Assembly (NCBI GenBank): GCA_025201805.1
Contig: MU619252.1
Location: 67,855-131,854 of the forward strand
DNA length: 64,000 bases
Origin: Parasitella parasitica
Taxonomy: Eukaryota; Mucoromycota; Mucoromycetes; Mucorales; Mucoraceae
Direction: 5' to 3'
Below are positions 1-9,933 of the stretch, one piece after another (the stretch's first letter is position 1; every line of letters starts with the position of its first letter). Under the pieces are notes generated by a model. The model saw nothing but the letters and a program-made list of their open reading frames with translations, was not told where the DNA came from and searched no databases. Made by a program: the position numbers and the translations under genes.

Positions 1-699
1 TTTATTCTGTTTTCTCCTTTAATTGTATGTGTTTTCAAAAATCATAGTATATTCAAGCAAATGACAATCTCCATTTTTATAACTTTACATTATTACATCT
101 GTTGAGTTAATTCAGCATAACCCAGATCAAAGAAAGAGCATACATTCGGGACCCGTTATAACAGATGGGTTAGTGTACAAAAATGTGTTTGGTAGCGAGT
201 TATCCCATATTCAGAATTTGATACTCTACAGTACAGTGCCTGGAACCTGGGATCTGCCAGAAGCTTATTATGAAGCTTAACTTTTGTTAGCAAAACTACC
301 CTCAACCTCTATTTTACTTTCTGTTTTACATGTTTAGCATTAAAATTAAAGAAAAAAAAGAACGCTTGAACTGACATTAAGCATTATTATAAGCAACAAT
401 GGTAATAGGGTTTCTCTGTCACTAACAATTAGCAAATTACGAACTATTCAGAAATAACAAGGGGTTATTACAGCAAAACATTGTATTCATTAATTATCCT
501 CCTCTGCTTCCAACCAAATGAGTCACACCTGGTTTATCATTTTACAAATGAAGAAAGATATACTTGTGGCATCAAAAATACCTACTTTATAGAGCTGTGT
601 TATGTACTAGAATTGACGTTGGCGTTATATAATCTCCAGATAGATAATTTTTACAGCTTAAAAGCAAGAACTTTATCTTCATGTGTCATTTTTGATTGA

Positions 700-1793
700 T
701 TTTCATAATCAAAAGTGCCTTGAAAACACCAGAAATAGTATGCATTGGGAAAAAACCATATTATATATGATTTTGGTGCAATTTGAGCATGATTTTTTTT
801 CGATGCAAAATGACGGATTTTCTCAATTTTTTCCTTGTATCCACACATCCAAAATCGTTGATTATGCATTATCCTCGATTTTGACCTTAAAAACGCAATT
901 TTTTACTACAGTATATATTAGAGGAAAATGATCGTAAAAGGCCATTCTTTGATCTGAAGGACTGGAAATGCGCTTTAATTAAGCAAAATATTGACTTTTC
1001 CCTCTTGATCTGTTTTGAGGTTTTCTCAACATAATTCCTTCCATAAGCATACGAGAATTATGAAATAACACCATTGTGTAGAGCGTCCAAAAATACAGCT
1101 ATTATCATAGACTGACAGCCGTGGTATGCATAGTATCAAAGGATGATATCTTGCCCTAAAGAAGTAATTTTGTTTTCTAACTGTACAAATGGAGTTTCTG
1201 AAAGAATTTTTCCTTCCTGATTTTGGATGCATTTAATCTCCGCTATCAAAGAAAAATGGTGTTTTTTAACGAAAGCATTAGCTTTGAGAAGCCACAGCTT
1301 ACCCAATTCAAGAGAAAAACAATTTTGACCTAGTTTATTTAAATGGTGTGTTTTTTGGCTCCCTAATAGTAGTACTTGCATGTCTTTACCTGGCCTGACG
1401 ATCTCACGCTCCGATTTTTGAATATACTTTTCCGAAAAACGGCAAAAAAGTCGCTACCTTCATATGATGTCAACTTAAAAAGTACAAAAACTTGCTCTAA
1501 GCTATGCAATTATGTAATTAAAATGTGACTTACAGTCTAATGCATTACCTTGAATCACTTTTTATTGTGTTTGAGATCGCTAAAGATTGTTTTCTTACAG
1601 TTTTCGTCTTTTTTCTGACAGTAACACATTGGAAGTTCGCGTAGACCAAAAATGAAACAGGCACCGAAAATCTACGCTGCATTTACAAAGGCACACACTT
1701 TTAAACCATCCCAATATTATGGCAAAGGTGGCACAGATTTGACTAACTGTTCTACTATGCAACAGGATATACAGAACCCAGCTTGGTACTTGT
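700..1793 (-). repeat. 1.1-kb dispersed repeat, copy 1 (decayed protein-coding remnant on minus strand)
   Basis: About 1,094 bp here match 37667-38759 in direct orientation with high identity (scattered substitutions and small indels, by eye roughly 90 percent or better). Read on the minus strand, both copies give protein-like sequence over most of the length, including K-K-S-C-S-N-C-T-K near the far end and Y-A-Y-H-G-C in the middle, broken by stop codons at the same places in both copies. This suggests an old transposon-type ORF that had already decayed, or a non-autonomous derivative, before duplication. The family was not identified. Confidence 0.75.
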
Positions 1794-1795
1794 TG

Positions 1796-1987
1796 TTGTG
1801 CCAGTGTCAAAGGGCGCAGCGTAATGTTATGTAAATGTTGTTTGTAAAAAGTAATAAAGACTTTTTCTGAATAAAGCCAGATACAAAACTGAAGACTTTT
1901 ATTGGTATAAGATATGATCTCTCTTTACACTAAAATATATCCCATCAATGTTTATCCACATAATATCTGATGTTTGACAAGAAGTGT
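1796..1987 (+). repeat. About 190-bp repeat with hAT-like terminal motif, copy 1
   Basis: This block starts with TTGTGCCAGTGTCAAAGGGC and runs to the phrase ATCTGATGTTTGACAAGAA; it recurs at about 35934-36131 with roughly 85-90 percent identity. The first 50 bp also recur in inverted orientation at 62866-62916. It abuts the end of the 1.1-kb repeat without a gap, so it may be the terminal part of the same element. CAGTG at an end followed by an AAAGGGCGC block resembles hAT-superfamily termini; that link is inference. Confidence 0.6.
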
Positions 1988-3444
1988 CAAATTATTAAAT
2001 CACAGCATTTTCAGGGCAAATTTATTCTTTTATTTTACATTATAGAGAAAGTGTGAGGAAGATACTTTGTCAATTTTTTCCCTGTAGCCTCTGGTGAAAG
2101 AATTCATTTTACTAAAAGTTGTACATCATTAACCCTTATTTGGACCGAAACCCCCGTCTCCATCTCATACAAGCAAGGCCACTACTTTAACGTTCCCGGC
2201 TTTTGTTATCATTATGCTCAGCACAGTTATCCTGATTGCTGGTATTCGCAATTTACAGCAGCTTTGTAGTATTCGTTTAATTATAAAAGGGCCTTGGGAA
2301 GTATTTGAGACTTGATATGGTTTATAAGTATATGAATACAGAGACAAGATATTCTAATCTGGTTTAAATATGTTCAACTATTTATACTTTACTACTTATT
2401 GTATGTTCATTTACAGATATGTCACTTCGTAGCACGGTTTTAATATTGAATTTAGTGATCGTTGTTGTATAAATCATTTCGTAAGTGGAAGGAGAGTTCA
2501 ACTTATATGTTTCTTTTTTTAAGTGGTGCCATGTTTTACAGCCGTAACCTAATAAATGAGATAAGATGCTAAGTCCTTAATCACCACAGCACTGAGTTCT
2601 ATATGTCAGATTGTGATTTTAAGCTGATTATTAATGTGAATACAACATACCTATGATATTATTTACATTTGGCAAATGTGCTACACCCTGGCCCCTTATC
2701 TTCTAGGCTATTTGCTACCTTGGCCACCTCAGTCATGAAAGATGAGGGGAAACACTCATTTGGGAAAAACCATCGTTGAAAAAAAGGTTAAATCATTTAC
2801 CTAGAACACCAAGGCCAACTTAATTTTTCTGCATATACTCATCTCAATATTTTTTAATATGCTCGAAACTGAATGAAATTACAAGATTTGAACAAATGGT
2901 TAAGATGTGAGATGCTTTTATGGACTGTGTGGATTAAGCCCCTTTTGAATTAAGCATTCTTTTGCAACGTTTTTAAAACGGAAAAAAAACAAAAAGGGTG
3001 TGAGCACCATGTGCCAGTCTATCTGATATTGTTTTTAAAAAGATATTCAAAGAACTTGTTGTTTGTTTTGTATCTGTCTTCGACTATTATTAATTAGTAA
3101 TATCGGTTTTATCAGATTCTATTTATCTGAAAACTAAGTATTCACATTGTGGTCTAATCCATTTATATTTTAAAATGGGAGTATGCTTAAACCAAAGCGA
3201 GTTTTAATTCATACAGAATTAACAAAAACTGCTGCGTTTACTTTGTAAACAATGCTAGCCACAATTTATGGTGATTTAACTAGCACAAATTTAGGCGTAA
3301 ACTCATCACCCATTGACAAAATCGGTACGAAAAAATAGACCTGCATAGGCAGATTGTAAATGTACTAATGAAAAGCCCAAAATATGCTTGTTGTTATTTT
3401 TGGTTGCTAATAGTAACATATAATGATTCAACATGTAACTCAAT

Positions 3445-4943
3445 TCAAAGCTCCTTTTTCGATGGAGTTTTTGTGGCATATTTACAGACAGTCTTGCCAA
3501 ACTGCTGCAAGTCTGTTAAAAGCAACCCAGGTACTTCCAAGGCAGCAAAATGACCACCCTAAAAGCAAAAATTATGAGATTTACGTGAACTCAAATCACA
3601 GTAGATAAAGAAATATTACCTTTTCATAAAACTTGAATTGGACCAAATTTGATGCCACTTCTATCCAATCTCGAGGAAACTGTCCGGCAATTATGATTAG
3701 CATACAGTAGATATTATTGTATTTACATCACATTCTACCTTGCAAAGTTCACCTTCAAAATAAGAGACAGCTACAGGAACCTTTATATACGGATTCAATA
3801 GTTTGTAGTGTTTCCTATGGTTGTTCAAAGCCTCATAGTACAAACGACTTGATGATGACATTGTGTTAGTGATCCAGTAAATAGTAACTTGAGTCAAGAA
3901 CTCGTCTACTGTAATTGTTTCTGGAAGCGCTACTTTGGAAGATAATTCAGCTGCGGGATAATGAGTCCATGAATGATACGCATCCAACATCCAACCTAAT
4001 AACCCTACTGGACTGTCGCTCAATCCAAATGCCAAGGTATACGGACGAGTGGCTTGAATAGCGCGATATCCAGCCCGTTTATCTATTTCACAATTGGCGA
4101 ATGTTGTTGTATTCAATCCTTTGGTCTCTTTTTTCCCATAAACTCTTTCAAATCCGAACACAAATGACAAAAGGAACAATAAAACCTTGAGAGGATGGAA
4201 AATCAGGTTGCTCAAGGTAGGCATGGGAGCTGTTGGCATTGGCATGGTGGTGAGGTATCCCAAGCAACTGTCAGCATTTGCCTTTACTAAAAAGGTCGCA
4301 ATAGAAGCACCCCAGTCTGTGCCGTAGACCACTAAACTATAATTAGCATATACTGTTGCATGGAAAAACAAGATCATGCATTTACTGTATTTATGGTACC
4401 CGAGTTCTGTCATGAGTTTGTGAAAAGTTTCGGCCATCTTGGGAGACCCCCAGCCCTCTTCTTTTGGCGCTTCCGAAAAGCCAAAGCCAGGTAAGCTCGG
4501 TACAACTACGTGAAATGCCTATAGAACATAAAAGTTGAACATTATACCCTTATTCTCGGATCTATAAAACTCACCTGAGAAGAGTTTTCTCCATCACGCA
4601 ATGGGTTGATTAATTTATGAAATTCATAAAAGGTCGAGGGCCAACCGTGCAACATGAGAAGAGGAATAGCATTCTCAACTTGGGATGTCTCATGAATAAA
4701 ATGAATGTTGAGACCGTTGATTTTGCTCTGATAGTGCTGCCATTGATTCAATTCCTCGCGCTTTTTCTCCCAGCTAAACTGTGTTTTCCATGTGTGCACT
4801 ATATCCTTGACGGCCCAGCTAGGTGTTCCATATTTCCAACCAGAAACTGCGTCGTTTTCAAATTCGTGAGGGTATCTTATTTTGGATAATCTGTCTTGCA
4901 AGTCTTGCTCGTCAAGAGTGGGTATAGTAAATTTCTCGATCAT
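3445..4943 (-). CDS. Epoxide hydrolase (EHN plus alpha/beta-hydrolase fold)
   Basis: Five exons on the minus strand: 4943-4575, 4518-4386, 4331-3739, 3679-3620, 3558-3445, giving about 422 residues. The product opens epoxides with water. The N-terminal third matches the epoxide-hydrolase N-terminal domain. The oxyanion motif HGWP, the nucleophile Asp in GTDWG, the SDSP segment and the catalytic His in KGGHFAALE are all visible. The second intron (54 nt) is a multiple of three and has no stop, so retention would insert 18 residues just before the nucleophile elbow. No signal peptide or N-terminal membrane anchor is seen, unlike the animal microsomal enzyme. The chain ends in K-K-E-L, which only loosely resembles an ER-retrieval or peroxisomal signal. 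The family call is secure; the substrate (xenobiotic or juvenile-hormone-type) cannot be read from sequence. Confidence 0.9.
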
Positions 4944-6123
4944 TTGGTCGTTTTTTGAAGGAAGAAAGCTGGAAATGTTTCAACTATTACACAAGCGACC
5001 TTTTATACAGATGTGTGTTACAGGAGTCACCCTTAGTTTCATGCATACGAGAACGCTTCGCCTACGCATTGTCAGATCCAGGTAAGTTTACTTCAAAGTA
5101 TGAACTTGCATTGCAGTATCGCCATGTTGTGTCAATAAAAGGGTGTAGTTTACGCGAAGTGAAAGTTATATCACTGACAATGACGAGAGATGTACTAAAG
5201 GCTAAAAAAGAACCTCATCATCAAAGAACAAAGCGACAGGCCAAAATAAGCCGTTGAAAAGTCTAAATTTTCACCTAGCCCCCAAGAATGAACAAGTTTT
5301 CATTATCTTACTAACAATTGGAAACTTTTCTTTACAAAACAGAGGATACCTTTGTAGCTATTGAGTATCTCTTCCTTGGGTTTTTTTTATAGGTTGAGAA
5401 AATACAGACATTCGGGAAGGAGAGTAACATGAAGGGACCATGTGTCCCTTTCTTATTGCGATGTCTTGACGTGTATAAAGCTTATACCCTTAAAATTAAA
5501 CAATACAGAACCTTCTTCAGATGTCGTCGAACATTCCCACATACATCAATGACTCTCCTGAGTGTTTTGTTTATACATTCAAATCAGCATGAATAATACC
5601 TACCTTATACGAAGGATGGAATTTCGGCTTTCATATGTAGTCAATTTGCTCACATGTCCGATACTTCGAAAAGATTCAGAAACAAATCTCGAAGGCCATT
5701 TTTCGGCAGTGTCGGAAATATGGGTGCATTACACACCATATATACGTCAAGGGAACAAGTGTTAATGAAATACTATATACGTCTATATTTATATGTATAC
5801 TCCTAAGTGTATGTATACATTTCTAATCTATAAAATATATAATAAACGCGGAGGCATCACACTGATGTAACAGATGTTGGAACATCTTTTTATCATTGAC
5901 AGAGTGAATTAGAGGTGTACACTCCTTAAACCAGGGAGGATCAAGGTTTGCATTCAAATTTATGTATAGATGCATGGATTACGTTGAAAAAAAAAAAAAA
6001 AAAAGGCATATATATAATATATATATAGCCTATTATAAACGAAAATTTCTCCCCTTCCCCCTCTGATCCATCTCTCTTTTTCTTTTCCTTTTTCTTTTGT
6101 CATTATTTTTTTCAATACGTTGA
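4944..6123. other. Intergenic region
   Basis: This is the divergent spacer between the epoxide hydrolase and the coiled-coil gene. It has only short unconserved frames. The last 120 bp upstream of 6124 hold an A20 tract, a TATATA-rich palindromic stretch (6007-6027) and a strongly pyrimidine-rich run (6045-6110), which is a usual layout for a fungal promoter and transcription start. Confidence 0.5.
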
Positions 6124-8238
6124 ATGATGTTGGAAATTGATACAGTCAAAGCTTCAGCCAACAAACCGCTTCCTTCATATTACGATGACGCCGATAGCTC
6201 TGAAGCTGATACAGCCTTGAATACACCAACAGGTAGTATGACGGATGCATTTGTGAGACGACTTTCGTCCACTTCATCATCACATTCGACGTACAATACA
6301 ATTAAGCGGAAGCCGTCTGTAACACCGAGCAGCAACAAGAATGTATCTTCTCCTGAATTATTGCATAAAATCCAAGCATTAGAAACCGAAGTCAATCAAC
6401 TTGTTGAAAATGAAATCAATCTCAAAAGCCAGTTACTGATGCTGAGACAGCAGCAGCAAAAGCAAGCAAAGCAATCAGCACTCGACCGCATCAACAAACA
6501 CATAGATCAGTTTCTGACAAAGAATCAACAACTACAAAGCGACAAGAAACCCACTGAGCTAGTAGGCATTGAGTTACCCATATTGTTTAACCAAGAAGAT
6601 CAAGTTCACGTTGGTGCTACCCTCATGAGTGACGCCCTCGACGAATCCATCTGCGAAGCCGCCGGTGCTTCCGCGATTGATATATCCAGCGTCTTGATAT
6701 ATCGCCTCAAAGCGATGGTTGACCATTTTTTGTCAAGTATCAAAAATAAGGAGGAAACCAACGAGCATAAACAAGGAGGAGAAGCTTTTTGTACCGAGCT
6801 TTTATCCACGCTTGATTCGTGGCAATCTTATCAATTCACCGCCGTTTTGGATCAGCAGCTGGAGCAGAAAAAAGAGCAAGACAGAGTAACACGGCTATTA
6901 GAGGCCTTGCAAAAGAGTCTTTTAAGGAACAAAACAATGCAAAAAGACATGAATTTACTGACAAAGCAATACAAAGCCGATCTGAACGATCTCATGAAAG
7001 AGCAGCATCCCAAGACAAAGAAAAGGAGAACTTTTACGGCCCAGCATACATTGCATGACGATCGTGAAAAAACAAAGCTGCTATTGGAGAGCCAGGTACA
7101 AAGCTTGGAAACAGCACTGTCTACCTGCCAACAAGAGCGTGATGAGTATGAAACAACGTTAGATATGGTGAGGAAAGAAATGGAGGCCACGCTGGAGGAA
7201 TTAGAAGACACTAGACAGCAACGTCTTCGGTACAAAACGCAAGCAAGCCGATTAAGAGCAGGCTTAGAAGCTATTCAAAAAAAGAAGAAAAAGAGGCATG
7301 CCGGAAGCGCTGAAAGCGATGCTGACTCTACCGAGGAGGAAGAGGAAGAGGAGGATACAGCGACAGAGGCTATTCGACTGATGTATATGGAGGCAGAGCG
7401 TCAGGCAAATGACTTGGATAGAGAGTGCAAACGTCAAGCCCTAACTCTGAATAGCATTCGTAAAGAGTTAAAATTGACCGAAGAAAAGTATCAATCAATG
7501 ATAGCGGAAAAGAATAAACAAACAAACCAAGCCGAACAATTCAACCGCAGCTTAACGAGAAAGATTCAATTGCTGGAACTACAGTTGGCAACAAACTCAC
7601 GTCCTGAGCTTTCCAACATAACGACCACAACAAAGGATGTCGACCAAGATGAGGCCCATGAAGACGATCTGTACCACGCTAAAATTCATGCTCTGCAGAT
7701 TGCTCTTAAAGCAGCTAAATCCGATGCTATTGTCCAGCGTACTCGTATATACCAACTAGAACGTCAGTTAATGCTAGATCCCACGCAGTACATTATTCAA
7801 ATGCAAGACATGTTTAAAAAGACACATATGAATACAAACAAGATTGACGCCAACAAAAAACTGGCGGATCGAATAGAGTTTGAGCAGCGGGAGTGGAAGC
7901 AGCAGCGGCTGAATCAATTCCAAAAGAAATACGATATTGATCTTTTGCGAGTAAATCGAGAAATGCTGGCCTTGTCCAGCCGACTGACAGAAATTGAAAG
8001 CGAAGCAGATATCACCAAATCAAGACACACGGAAGAAATGGCCTTGATGAGGCATCAGATCAGCATGGACTTTGAAAAAAAACTGCAAAAGTTGGTGACA
8101 TTGCAGCAATCTAAAGAACGAGAGTTGCAAAATCAATTGGAGGTACTATTCCAAAAGAACCAAACTCTCCAAGACGAATCTATGATATTGTATGGCCGTA
8201 ATATGATGATGGCACATAGATTAGGAAATATAGCGTGA
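6124..8238 (+). CDS. Long coiled-coil protein, function unknown
   Basis: A single-exon 704-residue protein. Residues 1-75 are Ser/Thr-rich and disordered. From about 77 to 120 there is a first heptad-rich helix containing a QQQQKQ run; about 140-190 is a short non-coil segment with a D-E-S-I-C-E motif; about 240-400 is a second long coil. Near 395-410 a KKKKKR cluster is followed by an acidic stretch (EEEEEEED) that probably forms a hinge. Coils then continue from about 420 to the end, with a short non-coil tail. No motor, kinase or membrane domain was recognised. By composition it could be a cytoskeletal, centrosomal or Golgi scaffold, but nothing in the sequence decides this. AATAAAC at 8258 is a candidate polyadenylation signal. 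The start is the first ATG of an ATG-ATG pair following the pyrimidine tract. Confidence 0.85.
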   Translation: MMLEIDTVKASANKPLPSYYDDADSSEADTALNTPTGSMTDAFVRRLSSTSSSHSTYNTIKRKPSVTPSSNKNVSSPELLHKIQALETEVNQLVENEINLKSQLLMLRQQQQKQAKQSALDRINKHIDQFLTKNQQLQSDKKPTELVGIELPILFNQEDQVHVGATLMSDALDESICEAAGASAIDISSVLIYRLKAMVDHFLSSIKNKEETNEHKQGGEAFCTELLSTLDSWQSYQFTAVLDQQLEQKKEQDRVTRLLEALQKSLLRNKTMQKDMNLLTKQYKADLNDLMKEQHPKTKKRRTFTAQHTLHDDREKTKLLLESQVQSLETALSTCQQERDEYETTLDMVRKEMEATLEELEDTRQQRLRYKTQASRLRAGLEAIQKKKKKRHAGSAESDADSTEEEEEEEDTATEAIRLMYMEAERQANDLDRECKRQALTLNSIRKELKLTEEKYQSMIAEKNKQTNQAEQFNRSLTRKIQLLELQLATNSRPELSNITTTTKDVDQDEAHEDDLYHAKIHALQIALKAAKSDAIVQRTRIYQLERQLMLDPTQYIIQMQDMFKKTHMNTNKIDANKKLADRIEFEQREWKQQRLNQFQKKYDIDLLRVNREMLALSSRLTEIESEADITKSRHTEEMALMRHQISMDFEKKLQKLVTLQQSKERELQNQLEVLFQKNQTLQDESMILYGRNMMMAHRLGNIA

Positions 8239-8329
8239 TACGGAAAATACTTGTATATAATAAACTATGGTTGTTTTTTTTTTGGATATTCTTTTTTTGC
8301 TTTTCCCAGAAATTCTATAAACTTCACAA

Positions 8330-8572
8330 ATGCCACCTAATGTCAAGCCGAATAGCTCACCTCTTACTGTGCTGACAAGCACATCTACTAATGCTGCGCA
8401 AGAAAAGCAAGAGTTGAGCTGTAGTTTGTCGCCATTCATCTTGCAAAATTCATGTGAAAATGATACGGAGCAAACTTACCATGCAGTCCAAATGGCCTCG
8501 AAAAATTATTGTTTTGCACATAACACGTATTATATGTCAAGCTGGTGTCATAATTGTAGATTTCATATATAA
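8330..8572 (+). CDS. Possible small protein, hypothetical
   Basis: An 80-codon open frame lies between two clear genes. It starts at an ATG in good context (CACAAATGCC) preceded by a pyrimidine run, and ends just before AATAATAAAAC, a possible polyadenylation signal. The first half (S/T-rich, then E-L-S-C-S-L-S-P-F) looks more protein-like than the C-terminal half, so the second half could be intron or UTR. No family is recognised. It may equally be part of the 3' UTR of the upstream gene. Confidence 0.3.
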   Translation: MPPNVKPNSSPLTVLTSTSTNAAQEKQELSCSLSPFILQNSCENDTEQTYHAVQMASKNYCFAHNTYYMSSWCHNCRFHI

Positions 8573-8819
8573 AATAATAAAACTTTTTATAATAGCTTTT
8601 AGCTATAGATGATACCATTATCTAGTCCACGATGATGACATTTTGTTGCGCACGAAACCACGATTTTTGCCTCAAGTATGAAACAGCTGCCTGAACATTA
8701 TTGTGCTGCTGCTTTATATTGAAGATCCGTGGTCAAAAGCCCTGGTATTCAGATTCATCCCGCCCTGCTTTCTTTTTTTTTTAAAAAAATATATATAACA
8801 TACTATATTTTATCTCATA

Positions 8820-9826
8820 ATGCTTTTATCAAGACCAAGCAGAGTGGTTTACACATTACAAAAGAGACATTTCACCACGCAGAGTAGTCTTTCCAAATCC
8901 AGCAATAAAAGTCGATTATTGACAGGATTTGCATTGATTACTGCTGTTGGAGCCAGCTATTTAGGTTGGGAATATTCGAACGAAAACAAAGGAGCACTTG
9001 ACGAAAATTTCTATGTGCCACTTAGTTTAATAAAGAAAGAGAAAATATCACCTGATTCTTTCCTTTTGAGAGTGGCCACAACAACACAACCCACCAGAGA
9101 ATTTCCTGTTCCATCCTGTGTATTCGTTAAAGATGATGCAATTCAAGTAATGAGACCATATACGCCCATAAATCAGAACCCGTATGAGGATGGTTATATT
9201 GATTTGGTTGTGAAACAATATCAAGATGGCTCAGTATCTAGGACGCTTAGTGGATTTCAGCTGAATGATAAGGTTCATGTAAGAGGCCCAATGACGGAAG
9301 AATATTTGTATAGTGCAAATACCCTGGATACGGTTGGCATGGTAAGTCTGCTGCTGCTGGTTGCATCTACATTTTTGACAGGTGGGGATATTCATTCGAG
9401 ATATAGATTGCTGGTGGAACAGGTATTACACCTATGTATCAGTTAATACGCCGAATCTTGGAGAACCCTCAAGATCAAGACACTCATATTTGGTTGATTT
9501 ACGGAAACAAGACAGAGCAAGATATTTTACTGAAGTCGGAATTGGATCAACTTGCAACACAGTTTAAAGATCGCTTTAAGGTGAAGTATGTTCTAGAAAA
9601 AACCAGCGACAGCAATACAGGGTTTTTAAAAGGATATATTACGAAAGAGATGGTTGAATCAATGTTAAGAGACGATGGACAACGTAGAAAGATATTTGTT
9701 TGTGGCCCAAACAAGATGCTTCAGCTGGTTTGCGGAGAAAGGGCAAGAGGTTATTCACAAGGCCCAGTGACTGGAATCCTATCTCAGTTGGGTGTCTCTT
9801 CTGATGAACTATGGAAGTTTCAATAA
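8820..9826 (+). CDS. MCR1: NADH-cytochrome b5 reductase, mitochondrial type
   Basis: Two exons (8820-9341 and 9407-9826) give 313 residues. The enzyme moves electrons from NADH through FAD to cytochrome b5 or similar acceptors. The N-terminus is a mitochondrial presequence (Arg-rich, no acids, with R-H-F-T-T-Q) followed by a hydrophobic anchor at about 36-50, as in outer-membrane/intermembrane-space Mcr1. The FAD motif R-P-Y-T-P-I, the NADH-binding G-G-T-G-I-T-P (created only after splicing), the C-G-P-N-K-M nucleotide motif and the C-terminal W-K-F ending are all present. The intron is 65 nt and removes a segment that would otherwise break the GGTGITP motif. Length and motifs are normal for the family. 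Confidence 0.95.
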
Positions 9827-9933
9827 AATTATGTAATATAAATACATTGGTTCTTCTAAAATATGTCCTCTTCCTTCCTTTCTTTTTTTTAACTCAAAAA
9901 CAACGCAAAAAAAATCCCCTATTCAACTCTGAA

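Larger units (their letters stand above)
1..3444. other. Gene-poor, AT-rich stretch with repeat remnants
   Basis: No intact gene is supported here. The stretch contains copy 1 of a 1.1-kb repeat (about 700-1793) followed directly by a roughly 190-bp repeat (about 1796-1987); both recur near 36-38.8 kb. The rest (1-699 and 1990-3444) is AT-rich with only short, unconserved reading frames and no splice-supported coding sequence. Several poly-A/T runs are present. It looks like intergenic DNA colonised by decayed mobile elements. Confidence 0.6.

Noticed and set aside
4617-5257. Plus-strand frames of 67-100 codons
   Set aside because: The first ones are antisense to the epoxide hydrolase exon 1; the last (4955-5257) has no recognisable homology and spans its promoter.
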